The notes below the pieces were generated by a model that worked only from the letters and a program-made list of their open reading frames with translations, did no database searches and was not told the origin of the DNA. Positions 1 to 7,429 of a DNA stretch of 10,490 nt are shown here, in pieces (position 1 is the first letter of the stretch; every line of letters begins with the position of its first letter). The stretch lies in contig CAJUIH010000109.1 in assembly GCA_910586045.1 (NCBI GenBank), forward strand, positions 1-10,490, written 5' to 3'. A program made the translations under genes and the position numbers. The DNA is from an uncultured Eubacterium sp. (GTDB lineage Bacteria; Bacillota; Clostridia; Lachnospirales; Lachnospiraceae).

Positions 1-1899
1 AAAGCGATCGAAATCGGTATGGGCAAACGTACCAATACGATCTTACAGTCTGCATTCTTCAAGCTGGCAAATGTAATGCCGATTGATGACGCGGTAGACT
101 TTATGAAACAGGCAGCAAAGAAATCTTATGGCAAGAAAGGCGACGCTGTCGTAGAAATGAACTATAAGGCAATCGACGCCGGCGTAGACGCGGTACATAA
201 GGTAGAAATCCCTGCTTCCTGGTCGAATCCGCAGGCGGATCCGGTTCCGGCAGAATTAACCGGACGTCCGGAAACCGTAAAGATGGTCAAAGACCTGATG
301 GAGCCGATCTCCTTAATGGACGGCGACAGCCTTCCGGTATCCGCGTTTGCGAACAATGCAGACGGACAGTTTGAACATGGCGCATCCGCTTATGAAAAAC
401 GCGGAACAGCCGTAACCGTTCCGACTTGGGATGCTGAGAAATGTATCCAGTGTAACCAGTGTGCGTTTGTATGTTCCCATGCAACGATCCGTCCGTTTAT
501 GTTAAGCGAGGACGAGGTAAAGGCTGCACCGGCAAACATCAAACTTGCGGATACAAAACCAAAAGCAGGCGAATACAAGTATACTATGAGCGTATCCCCG
601 TTAGATTGTATGGGATGCGGCGAATGTATCACAGTCTGCCCGGTAGGCGCAATCGCGATGGTACCGCAGGAATCACAGGCAGACGAGCAGCCGGTATTCG
701 ATTATCTGGTAGCAAACGTAGGCAAGAAACCTGGCGTACCGGCGGACAATACCGTAAAAGGTTCCCAGTTCAACCAGCCGCTGCTTGAGTTCTCAGGCTC
801 CTGTGCAGGCTGCGCGGAGACATCTTATGCGCGTTTGATCACACAGTTGTTCGGCGAGCATATGTATATTTCCAATGCAACCGGATGTTCCTCTATTTGG
901 GGCGGCCCTGCGGCTACTTCGCCATATACGGTACATAAAGATTCCAAGAAAGGTCCGGCTTGGGCAAACTCCTTATTCGAGGACAATGCGGAGCATGGGC
1001 TTGGTATGCAGATCGGCCAGCAGGTACTGCGTGACCAGGCAGTTGCAAGCGCAAAGAAATGCGCAGAATCTGATAAAGCGGACGCTGCGTTAAAAGATGC
1101 ATTTGCAAAATTCATGGAAACAAAAGACGATACAAAGGCAAATTCCGCTGCAACAGAAGCGCTGGTAGCGGAGCTGGAAAAAGCAGCCGCAGCCGGATGT
1201 CCGGACGCAGCCGCAGCCATTGACAAAAAAGATTACCTCGCAAAGAAATCCGTTTGGATCTTCGGCGGCGACGGATGGGCTTATGATATCGGTTTCGGCG
1301 GATTAGACCATGTACTCGCTTCCGGTGAAAATGTAAACGTGATGGTATTTGATACCGAAATGTATTCCAATACCGGCGGCCAGGCTTCCAAGGCTTCCAA
1401 TATCGGTGAAGTATGCCAGTTCGCGGCAGCAGGTAAGGAAGTAGGCAAGAAGAGCCTTGCGGAAATCGCAATGAGCTATGGCTATGTTTATGTAGCACAG
1501 ATCGCGCTCGGCGCAAATATGGCACATGCGGTAAAAGTGCTTGCGGAAGCAGAAGCTTACAACGGCCCGTCATTAATTATCGGCTATGCTCCTTGCGAAC
1601 TGCACGGTGTAAAAGGCGGTATGAACCACTGCCAGGATGAAATGAAAAAGGCAGTTGCAGCCGGATACTGGAACCTGTTCTCTTACAATCCAGCATTAAA
1701 GGCAGAAGGAAAGAATCCATTTACCCTGACCTCTAAGCCGGGTGACGGAACATATCAGGAATTTTTGAACAATGAGACACGTTACAGCCGTCTTGCACGG
1801 TCGTTCCCAGAGAGGGCGGAAAAACTGTTCAAAGACTCTGAGGCAGCCGCAAAAGAACGTTATACACATTTAGAGAGATTGGTAGAGCTTTATAAATAA
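1..1899 (+). CDS. nifJ: Pyruvate:ferredoxin (flavodoxin) oxidoreductase, C-terminal part
   Basis: This is the C-terminal 632 residues of a cytoplasmic iron-sulfur enzyme that oxidises pyruvate with CoA to acetyl-CoA and CO2 and reduces ferredoxin. The reading frame is open from base 1, so the gene begins upstream; family members are about 1,170-1,190 residues, so nearly half is missing on the N-terminal side. Counting codons from base 1, a ferredoxin-like domain carries two 4Fe-4S motifs, C148-C151-C154-C158 and C203-C206-C209-C213, the second followed by CPVGAI. Next are C268, C271 and C296, which with C544 (in GMNHC) match the four ligands of the proximal cluster. The thiamine diphosphate domain shows GGDGW at 422-426 followed by the typical YSNTGGQ segment. 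An Ala/Lys-rich stretch near residues 345-405 lies inside the TPP domain. The gene ends at TAA and is followed within 20 nt by a strong terminator, so it is the last or only gene of its transcript. Identification is secure. Confidence 0.97.
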   Translation, partial: KAIEIGMGKRTNTILQSAFFKLANVMPIDDAVDFMKQAAKKSYGKKGDAVVEMNYKAIDAGVDAVHKVEIPASWSNPQADPVPAELTGRPETVKMVKDLMEPISLMDGDSLPVSAFANNADGQFEHGASAYEKRGTAVTVPTWDAEKCIQCNQCAFVCSHATIRPFMLSEDEVKAAPANIKLADTKPKAGEYKYTMSVSPLDCMGCGECITVCPVGAIAMVPQESQADEQPVFDYLVANVGKKPGVPADNTVKGSQFNQPLLEFSGSCAGCAETSYARLITQLFGEHMYISNATGCSSIWGGPAATSPYTVHKDSKKGPAWANSLFEDNAEHGLGMQIGQQVLRDQAVASAKKCAESDKADAALKDAFAKFMETKDDTKANSAATEALVAELEKAAAAGCPDAAAAIDKKDYLAKKSVWIFGGDGWAYDIGFGGLDHVLASGENVNVMVFDTEMYSNTGGQASKASNIGEVCQFAAAGKEVGKKSLAEIAMSYGYVYVAQIALGANMAHAVKVLAEAEAYNGPSLIIGYAPCELHGVKGGMNHCQDEMKKAVAAGYWNLFSYNPALKAEGKNPFTLTSKPGDGTYQEFLNNETRYSRLARSFPERAEKLFKDSEAAAKERYTHLERLVELYK

Positions 1900-1915
1900 A
1901 TATTTTTGATCTAAG

Positions 1916-1949
1916 AAAAACCGCTGCAGGAAACTGCAGCGGTTTTTTT
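1916..1949 (+). terminator. Intrinsic terminator after nifJ
   Basis: A perfect 9-bp stem, CCGCTGCAG (1921-1929) against CTGCAGCGG (1934-1942), has a GAAA tetraloop and is followed by seven T. Five A just before the stem can extend the pairing. It lies 17-50 nt after the nifJ stop codon and should end that transcript efficiently. Confidence 0.95.
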
Positions 1950-1967
1950 GTTGTTAATGATAACGGT

Positions 1968-1988
1968 AATTATTGAAACAAAATAATT
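1968..1988. repeat. AT-rich 7-7-7 inverted repeat
   Basis: AATTATT (1968-1974) and AATAATT (1982-1988) are perfect inverted copies around a 7-nt centre (GAAACAA). It lies between the nifJ terminator and the promoter of the next gene, about 35 bp before the -35 region. It could be a regulator site, but the sequence is AT-rich and a chance match is quite possible. Confidence 0.25.
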
Positions 1989-2022
1989 CTTCACGCAGGC
2001 TTGATCTTCGTTAATGCGGGTA

Positions 2023-2050
2023 TTGCAGGTATGCGAAAAATTGTTATAAT
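2023..2050 (+). promoter_or_regulatory. Extended -10 promoter for the AAA/PD-(D/E)XK gene
   Basis: A perfect TATAAT (2045-2050) is preceded by TGT, giving an extended -10 (TGnTATAAT). A weak -35, TTGCAG (2023-2028), lies 16 bp upstream. Transcription would start near 2057 and leave a purine-rich leader of about 85 nt before the ATG at 2143. The position just after the nifJ terminator fits an independent transcription unit. Confidence 0.7.
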
Positions 2051-2122
2051 GAAAGGAAGAAAAGGAAAATAAAAATTTGGCAGAGCAGTCTGGAGAGGAG
2101 TAATTGGATGGGCTTGTTTTAT

Positions 2123-2131
2123 CAGAAAGGA
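2123..2131 (+). promoter_or_regulatory. Ribosome binding site deciding the 2143 start
   Basis: AGAAAGGAG ends 11 nt before the ATG at 2143, an acceptable though slightly long spacing. A competing GGAGAGGAG (2092-2100) lies only 3 nt before an in-frame TTG at 2104, which is too close for good initiation. The protein family also usually starts only a few residues before the LPIGIENF motif. Both points favour ATG 2143. Confidence 0.6.
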
Positions 2132-2142
2132 GTGTGTGCGGG

Positions 2143-3828
2143 ATGGAGACGAGAAAGAAGAAGCTTCCGATTGGGATCGAAAATTTTGAGGAGATCAGGA
2201 AAGAAGATTTTTACTATATTGATAAAACAGGGCTGATTGTGGAACTGCTCTATAACTGGGGAGCGGTAAATCTATTTACCCGTCCCAGAAGATTTGGGAA
2301 AACGCTGAACATGAGTATGCTCGAGCATTTTTTTTCAATAACTGGGGATAAGGGTATTTTTGACGGGCTGGAGATTTCAAAAGAGGCTGCGCTTTGTGAG
2401 GAATATATGGGAAAGTATCCAGTTGTGTCCGTTTCCTTAAAGGGGATTGATGCAGGGGCTTTTGAGACGGCATATCAGATGGCAGTCAATGTGGTCACAG
2501 AAGCAGCAGCAAAGTTCTACTTTTTGTTGGACAGCGAAAAGCTGAATGATTATGACAAGGCAGAATACAAATGCCTTCTCGATAAAAATATGAATGAGGG
2601 CATCCTAAATGGCAGCCTGAGACGGTTGTCGGGAATGCTGGAAAAGCATTATGGCAAAAAAGTCATTCTGCTGATTGATGAATATGACGTTCCGCTGGCA
2701 AAGGCCCATGCGAATGGATATTATAACCAGATGACGACCTTGATTCGAAGCCTGCTCGGAGAGGCGCTGAAGACTAACAGCAGCCTGAAATTAGCCGTGC
2801 TGACCGGATGCCTTCGGATTTCAAAAGAGAGTATTTTCACCGGATTGAATAATCTGAAGGTGCTGACGATTGCGGATGAGCGTTTTGATGAATGTTTTGG
2901 CTTTACGGACAATGAAGTAAAAGCGCTTTTGGAGTATTATAGTGTGGCGGATCATGATGCAGAAGTAAAAAGATGGTATAATGGCTATCAGTTTGGGAAC
3001 GTAGAAGTGTATTGTCCATGGGATGTACTGAATCACTGCGACAGGATTAGGAGCAACCCAAATGCGCAGCCGGAGAATTACTGGATCAATACCAGCAGCA
3101 ACGATGCAGTAAAAAGGTTTTTAGAACAATCGGCAAATGCCGCGACCAAACGGGAAATTGAATCACTGGTGGCAGGCGGGGCGATTACGAAAGAAATTCA
3201 TCAGGAACTCACATACGAAGAGATGTATCAGACGATAGATCATATGTGGAGCCTGCTCTTTACTACCGGTTATCTGACGCAGCGGGGGAGGGCAGAGGGA
3301 AGAAAGATGAAACTGGCGATTCCCAATCTGGAAATCCGGGATATTTTTGTAACGCAGATCATGGAATATTTTAAGGAGAACGTCCAGGAAGACGGGAATA
3401 TGCTGAACCGTTTTTGTGATGCGCTGAAAAATGGAAATACGCAGGATGTAGAAAAAATTTTCACAGAATATTTAAGGAAGACGATCAGTATCCGGGATAC
3501 AGCCGCAAAGAAAGAGATGAAAGAGAACTTTTATCATGGGGTTTTACTCGGGATCCTGGGAGTGAAAAACCGCTGGGGCATTTCTTCCAACCGGGAAATG
3601 GGGGAAGGCTATGCAGATCTTCTTGTGGAACCGGATACCCAAGATGTGGGAATTATTATAGAAGTAAAGTATGCGCATGATGGGAATTTAGATGCTGCGT
3701 GTAAAGAAGCGTTAGAACAGATCGAATATACAAAGTATGAGGATGACCTTGCTGACGACGGGGTAGAAAAAATATGGAAATATGGGATTGCCTGCTATAA
3801 AAAGAGGTGCAGGGTCATGCGATTCTGA
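2143..3828 (+). CDS. AAA-ATPase-like / PD-(D/E)XK nuclease-superfamily protein
   Basis: This 561-residue protein belongs to a widespread, often multicopy family in Clostridia and Bacteroidetes with an N-terminal AAA-ATPase-like domain (Pfam AAA-ATPase_like) and a C-terminal PD-(D/E)XK nuclease-like domain (DUF1703, PDDEXK_9). Numbered from ATG 2143, it opens with the hallmark LPIGIENFEEIR and YYIDKTGLI segments. The P-loop is in RPRRFGKT (47-54), the Walker B in VILLIDEYDVPLAK (from 174) and a WYNGYQFG motif follows. The C-terminal domain has D492 in GEGYADLL and E507/K509 in IIIEVK, so the nuclease-like D...ExK residues are intact. No signal peptide or membrane segment is seen. It has its own promoter and no co-directional partner, as is usual for these scattered genes. 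The biological role of the family is not established; a DNA- or defence-related role is only an inference. An in-frame TTG at 2104 would add 13 residues. Family assignment is strong, function unknown. Confidence 0.9.
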   Translation: METRKKKLPIGIENFEEIRKEDFYYIDKTGLIVELLYNWGAVNLFTRPRRFGKTLNMSMLEHFFSITGDKGIFDGLEISKEAALCEEYMGKYPVVSVSLKGIDAGAFETAYQMAVNVVTEAAAKFYFLLDSEKLNDYDKAEYKCLLDKNMNEGILNGSLRRLSGMLEKHYGKKVILLIDEYDVPLAKAHANGYYNQMTTLIRSLLGEALKTNSSLKLAVLTGCLRISKESIFTGLNNLKVLTIADERFDECFGFTDNEVKALLEYYSVADHDAEVKRWYNGYQFGNVEVYCPWDVLNHCDRIRSNPNAQPENYWINTSSNDAVKRFLEQSANAATKREIESLVAGGAITKEIHQELTYEEMYQTIDHMWSLLFTTGYLTQRGRAEGRKMKLAIPNLEIRDIFVTQIMEYFKENVQEDGNMLNRFCDALKNGNTQDVEKIFTEYLRKTISIRDTAAKKEMKENFYHGVLLGILGVKNRWGISSNREMGEGYADLLVEPDTQDVGIIIEVKYAHDGNLDAACKEALEQIEYTKYEDDLADDGVEKIWKYGIACYKKRCRVMRF

Positions 3829-4014
3829 CACTGTAGCCTGCCAAAAACCATAATACCGCTGTTATCATTTTATTTGTCATTTATCCAAAAAAATCAGGTT
3901 TACAAAGCCGACAGCAAATGATAAGATAATACATGAGTGTTTTTAGACCTGTCAAAAGATGGCCATCCACAGTGCTTCGTCAGACTTTATTCGATTAGGA
4001 ATCTATAAAGCCGG

Positions 4015-4043
4015 TTGTTTTTTGTCTGCAAATAGCATATAAT
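4015..4043 (+). promoter_or_regulatory. Sigma-A-type promoter for the coiled-coil/ppaC operon
   Basis: TTGTTT (4015-4020) and a perfect TATAAT (4038-4043) are separated by the optimal 17 bp. Transcription would start near 4050 and give a leader of about 90 nt before the ATG at 4139. No terminator is visible between this promoter and the hairpin after 7268, so both downstream genes should be on one transcript. Confidence 0.75.
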
Positions 4044-4127
4044 CAGGGTGTGGAAAGAATCATGACAGATCAGATCTTATTATCATTTATATTTATAGAA
4101 AGAATACAATTTCAAAGGAAACTGTTC

Positions 4128-4133
4128 GGAGGT
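4128..4133 (+). promoter_or_regulatory. Strong ribosome binding site for ATG 4139
   Basis: GGAGGT lies 5 nt before ATG 4139. This near-perfect site is the main reason to choose 4139 over the in-frame ATG at 4214, which has only the looser GGGAGCGGAG farther upstream. Confidence 0.8.
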
Positions 4134-4138
4134 AAACC

Positions 4139-5611
4139 ATGAACCTTAGGGGAAACGATACTGCTCCTGGCATCACAAGGATGCGGCAGGATAGGGAGCG
4201 GAGACAGCGGACGATGAAAAAGGAAGATTATTTACTAAAGCAGATCGACGAATTTCGTGAAAAAGCCAGGCAGTTACAGTCCCTTTTGGATACAAGGGAG
4301 GTACAGGTGCAGGAATTACAGGCACTTGTCCAGGAAAAACAATCCCAGGCAGAGGAATTGGAACAGATGATCCAGGTACGCCAGACCGAAGCAGACAAGC
4401 TTGTAAGCGGTATTGGAAGCCAGATGAGTGATTTGATGGCACAGCTTGAGCAAACGGTCAACCGTCTGACGGAAAATGCAGCGTTCCAGATGAATGAACT
4501 GCGCCGTGAAACGACGGAACAGATGCAGCAGATGGGCGCTGCGCTGACGGGTCAGATCGGCGATATGGCGGCGGATACAAAGGAAAGCATAGCGTCTATG
4601 ACCTCGGATGTGACGGGCCAGATCGGCGATATGACAAAAGAGACGAAAGAAAGCATCCGTTATATGACCTCGGATGTGACCGGACGTATCGGCGGCATGG
4701 CGGAAGACGCAAGGGGAAGTATTGCCCGCATGACGTCAAATGTGACAAGCCAGATCGGCAGCATGACACAGGAAGCCAGGGAGGATCTGGCACGCATTAC
4801 CTCTGATTTTACGAATCAGATCGGCATGCTTACGAGAAGCTCCAGGGAAGATATTACACGCATGACCTCGGATGTGACGGGCCAAATCGGCAGTATGACG
4901 GCGGATGTAACAGGCCAGATCGGCAATATGACGGCGGATGTGACGGGCCAGATCAGCGGCATGACAAAAGAAGCCGGGGACAGCATCGCACATATGACGG
5001 CGGATGTAACGGGCCAGATCGGCAATATGACAGCGGACGTAACGGGCCAGATCGGCAATATGACGCGGGAAGCAAAAGAAAGCATCTCATTTATGACGAC
5101 TGATGTAACCGGGAAAATCAATGGAATGGGGGCACAGGTAGCGGATACCGTAACCAGCCGCCTGGATCACCAGTTAAACCAGATGTCCGTGCAGATCAAC
5201 CGTATGTCGGAAGACAGCCGCAATGAATTTGCCGCGATGACCAATGACAGCCGTCAGGCCGTAGAACGTATGACAACAGAAGCCGGTCAAAAGATCCGGG
5301 AAGAAGTGGCGCATATGACCAGGCAGTCTGCGCAGGTCCGGGAACAGATGGATGCGATCAATGAACAGGTGCTGGGCTTAAAAGACGAGCTGACCGAAAA
5401 AATTCATTCCGAAGATGTCAAGGTTTTCCGCAATATCAAGGATTTGATCGATGAGCAGAAACCATTATTTGAAAAAGTGGAAGCAAAAGGAGAAAGCAGC
5501 ATGAAGCCGGTCAAGCGGTATATTTACTGGCTGATTTTATTCGGCCTGCTTGATTTGGCTGGGGTAATAGCATTAGTTTTAATGGAAGCGGGGATTTTCA
5601 GTGGATTTTGA
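4139..5611 (+). CDS. Tail-anchored coiled-coil protein with tandem 11-residue repeats
   Basis: This 490-residue protein has no family that I recognise. A short basic N-terminus (1-25) is followed by a charged coiled coil. Within it three 14-residue units (46-59, 60-73, 74-87) share an LQxL or LExM start, a two-heptad period. Residues 132-329 are eighteen consecutive 11-residue units of two kinds, an A form such as MTADVTGQIGN and a B form such as MTKEAKESIxx, with hydrophobic residues at positions 1, 5 and 9. Related 11- or 15-residue units continue to about 403. A single membrane helix (461-484) follows K459-R460, leaving six residues outside, so most of the protein should be cytoplasmic and anchored by its tail. 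There is no signal peptide and no cysteine in the repeats. The stop overlaps the ppaC start by 11 nt, implying translational coupling. A scaffold or membrane-tethering role is inference. ATG 4214 is an alternative start (residue 26). Confidence 0.85.
   Translation: MNLRGNDTAPGITRMRQDRERRQRTMKKEDYLLKQIDEFREKARQLQSLLDTREVQVQELQALVQEKQSQAEELEQMIQVRQTEADKLVSGIGSQMSDLMAQLEQTVNRLTENAAFQMNELRRETTEQMQQMGAALTGQIGDMAADTKESIASMTSDVTGQIGDMTKETKESIRYMTSDVTGRIGGMAEDARGSIARMTSNVTSQIGSMTQEAREDLARITSDFTNQIGMLTRSSREDITRMTSDVTGQIGSMTADVTGQIGNMTADVTGQISGMTKEAGDSIAHMTADVTGQIGNMTADVTGQIGNMTREAKESISFMTTDVTGKINGMGAQVADTVTSRLDHQLNQMSVQINRMSEDSRNEFAAMTNDSRQAVERMTTEAGQKIREEVAHMTRQSAQVREQMDAINEQVLGLKDELTEKIHSEDVKVFRNIKDLIDEQKPLFEKVEAKGESSMKPVKRYIYWLILFGLLDLAGVIALVLMEAGIFSGF
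4532..5125 (+). repeat. Eighteen tandem 33-bp in-frame coding repeats
   Basis: The stretch divides exactly into eighteen 33-bp units, each beginning with an ATG, ATT or CTT codon and encoding 11 residues. The first ten units alternate A and B forms (a 66-bp higher-order period), and the rest run A A A B A A B A. Some units are almost identical in DNA: the units at 4895 and 4994 differ at one base of 33, and those at 4994 and 5027 at two. This suggests recent duplication by slippage or unequal recombination. Confidence 0.92.
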
Positions 5612-7268
5612 ACAGGAAAATAAAGTATGGGTCATTGGGCATAAAAATCCGGATACCGATTCGATCTGCGCGGCGATTGCGTACGCAGATTTACAGAATC
5701 ATCTTTCCGAAACAAAATATGAACCTAAGCGGGCAGGGAACCTGAATGAGGAAACCAAGTTTGTGCTTCGCAAATTTAAGAAAAAGGCGCCGGCTTATGT
5801 GGATGATGTGCGTACACAGGTAAAGGATATCGCATTCCGCAGAACGATCGGGGTCAGCAGCGGCATTTCCCTGAAACGGGCATGGGAAATCATGACAACA
5901 AGCAACGTTGTCACACTGCCGATTGTGGACGATAAAAATGAGTTTATTGGTTTGATTGTCAATAATGATATTGCGGAATCTTTGATGGATGTGCTGGATA
6001 CCGAAATCTTGGCCGAAGCGCGGACGCCGTACCAAAATATGATCGAAACATTAAACGGATCCGTCCTCGTCGGCAATGCGCATGGGCTGTTTATTACAGG
6101 AAAAGTAACCGTCGCGGCAGACAGTCTGCCAATGGCTGAAGAAAATATTGAGCAGGACGACCTTGTTATTTTAAGTGACAGGGAAAGTATGCAGAAATGT
6201 GCGTTAAAGCATAACGTAAGCTGTATGGTTGTCTGCGGCGGCACGCAGGTGTCAAAGGACATTATTGTGGAAGCGCAGGATAAAGAATGCGTGATTATCA
6301 GTACCCCATACGATACGTTTACCGCATCGCGTCTGATTATGCAGAGTATGCCGATCAAACAGTGCATGCGCCAGAGAAACCTCACAAAGTTTGTTATTGA
6401 AGATGTCGTGGATGACGTCAAGGAAGTCATGTCAAAAGCGCGTCATCGTGATTTCCCGATTTTAGACCGGGACGGCAAATACATAGGCATGATTTCGAGG
6501 CGAAACCTATTGAACATGCAAAAGAAACGGGTAGTCCTCGTCGACCATAATGAGAAACAGCAGGCAGTCCATGGGATTGACAATGCGGATATCCTGGGCA
6601 TTATCGACCACCATAAAATCGGGAGCCTGGAAACACCGGTTCCTGTTATGTTCCGCAACCAGCCGGTAGGGTGTACCTCCACCATTATTTACCAAATGTA
6701 CCAGGAAAACGGCGTAAAAGTATCCAAACAGATCGCCGGGCTTCTATGCTCCGCGATTATTTCCGATACGTTATTGTTCCGTTCGCCTACCTGCACGCAT
6801 CTCGACCAGGCAGCGGCGGCAGAGCTTGCGAAAATTGCGGAAATCGAAAATATCGAGCAATACGCGGCGGAAATGTTCCGCGCGGGCAGCAATTTTAAAT
6901 CAAAGACGACCGAAGAAATCTGCCATCAGGATTTTAAGACCTTTAACGCCGGGGAAATTCAGTTTGGCGTCGCGCAAATCAGCGCCATGAACCGGGAGGA
7001 GCTGGATGAGATCAAAGAGCGCGTACTTCCGTACCAGCAGGAAATGATGGAGGAGAAGCAGCTTCAGATGATGTTTATTATGCTTACGGATATCTTTCAT
7101 GAATCAACCGAACTGGTTTGTATGGGGGAGGGTGCCGACGAGGCTGTAGAGCGCGCGTTTCATAAACAGAAAATGAATGACGGTTTCCGGCTGCGCGGCG
7201 TAGTGTCACGCAAAAAACAGCTCATACCGGAACTGTTGGACGCAATCCAGAGTATGCAGCAGATGTAG
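5601..7268 (+). CDS. ppaC: Manganese-dependent inorganic pyrophosphatase with CBS and DRTGG domains
   Basis: This 555-residue cytoplasmic family II pyrophosphatase hydrolyses PPi to phosphate and so pulls biosynthetic reactions forward. The catalytic DHH domain is split by a regulatory insert, as in the Clostridium-type CBS-PPases of about 550 residues. It contains GHKNPDTDS at 13-21 (metal ligands H14, D18, D20), then CBS1 (about 74-133), a DRTGG domain (about 150-250), CBS2 (about 274-305), DHN at 315-317, DHHK at 336-339, and a DHHA2 domain ending in the substrate-binding SRKKQ at 536-540. All key catalytic residues are present. In characterised members the CBS pair binds adenine nucleotides, AMP and ADP inhibiting and ATP or diadenosine polyphosphates activating; that is family knowledge, not seen here. 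The start is GTG, preceded by GGAAGCGGGG and overlapping the upstream stop by 11 nt, which suggests translational coupling to the coiled-coil gene. A terminator follows 45 nt later. Confidence 0.96.
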   Translation: MDFEQENKVWVIGHKNPDTDSICAAIAYADLQNHLSETKYEPKRAGNLNEETKFVLRKFKKKAPAYVDDVRTQVKDIAFRRTIGVSSGISLKRAWEIMTTSNVVTLPIVDDKNEFIGLIVNNDIAESLMDVLDTEILAEARTPYQNMIETLNGSVLVGNAHGLFITGKVTVAADSLPMAEENIEQDDLVILSDRESMQKCALKHNVSCMVVCGGTQVSKDIIVEAQDKECVIISTPYDTFTASRLIMQSMPIKQCMRQRNLTKFVIEDVVDDVKEVMSKARHRDFPILDRDGKYIGMISRRNLLNMQKKRVVLVDHNEKQQAVHGIDNADILGIIDHHKIGSLETPVPVMFRNQPVGCTSTIIYQMYQENGVKVSKQIAGLLCSAIISDTLLFRSPTCTHLDQAAAAELAKIAEIENIEQYAAEMFRAGSNFKSKTTEEICHQDFKTFNAGEIQFGVAQISAMNREELDEIKERVLPYQQEMMEEKQLQMMFIMLTDIFHESTELVCMGEGADEAVERAFHKQKMNDGFRLRGVVSRKKQLIPELLDAIQSMQQM

Positions 7269-7312
7269 AAAAGATGACGCAAAGCATTTGACCGGAAAAG
7301 CTTTTACACAAG

Positions 7313-7354
7313 CAGCGCTTATTCGCTTCCCTATAGCGAAACAGCGCTGTTTTT
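7313..7354 (+). terminator. Intrinsic terminator after ppaC
   Basis: CAGCGCT (7313-7319) pairs with AGCGCTG (7343-7349), and after a 2x2 internal loop TTCGC (7322-7326) pairs with GCGAA (7336-7340) around a 9-nt loop. Five T follow at 7350-7354. It lies 45 nt after the ppaC stop and separates this operon from the flavin reductase gene. Confidence 0.75.
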
Positions 7355-7379
7355 AGGTATCCAAAAAATATCCGGCATT

Positions 7380-7408
7380 TTGGCAAATGCAGTGAATTAT
7401 GTAGTAAT
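7380..7408 (+). promoter_or_regulatory. Candidate promoter of the flavin reductase gene
   Basis: TTGGCA (7380-7385, five of six to the -35 consensus) and AGTAAT (7403-7408, four of six to the -10) are 17 bp apart. It is placed between the ppaC terminator and the ribosome binding site at 7416, leaving a short leader of about 15 nt. The -10 is weak, so this is tentative. Confidence 0.4.
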
Positions 7409-7429
7409 GGAAAACAGAGGGGGTTTGAA

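Larger units (their letters stand above)
3829..4138. other. 310-bp intergenic region with promoter and repeated 9-mer
   Basis: No convincing gene is present. The region contains the promoter at 4015-4043, the ribosome binding site at 4128-4133 and two copies of the 9-mer TTATCATTT (3862-3870 and 4080-4088), with a third in inverted orientation (AAATGATAA, 3916-3924). I could not find a strong hairpin plus T-tract after the stop codon at 3828, so the end of the upstream transcript is not defined. The sequence is noticeably AT-rich compared with the genes on either side. Confidence 0.7.

Noticed and set aside
825..1226. 133-residue minus-strand open frame inside nifJ
   Set aside because: It is antisense to conserved PFOR sequence, and its Ala/Ser-rich product reflects the Ala/Lys codons of the sense strand.
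2104..2142. TTG start extending the AAA/PD-(D/E)XK protein by 13 residues
   Set aside because: The Shine-Dalgarno before TTG is only 3 nt away, ATG 2143 has a usable site, and family members start close to the LPIGIENF motif.
3959..4042. Small ORF of 27 codons in the intergenic region before the coiled-coil gene
   Set aside because: It has no ribosome binding site, overlaps the predicted promoter and shows no recognisable motif.
4532..5125. 33-bp periodic repeats resembling a CRISPR array in spacing
   Set aside because: The repeats are contiguous with no unique spacers, stay in one long reading frame, and vary mostly in ways that keep the 11-residue protein pattern.
5795..6430. 211-residue open frame on the minus strand inside ppaC
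   Set aside because: It lies wholly inside the well-supported pyrophosphatase gene and gives a low-complexity Ser/Thr/Ile-rich product with no family features.
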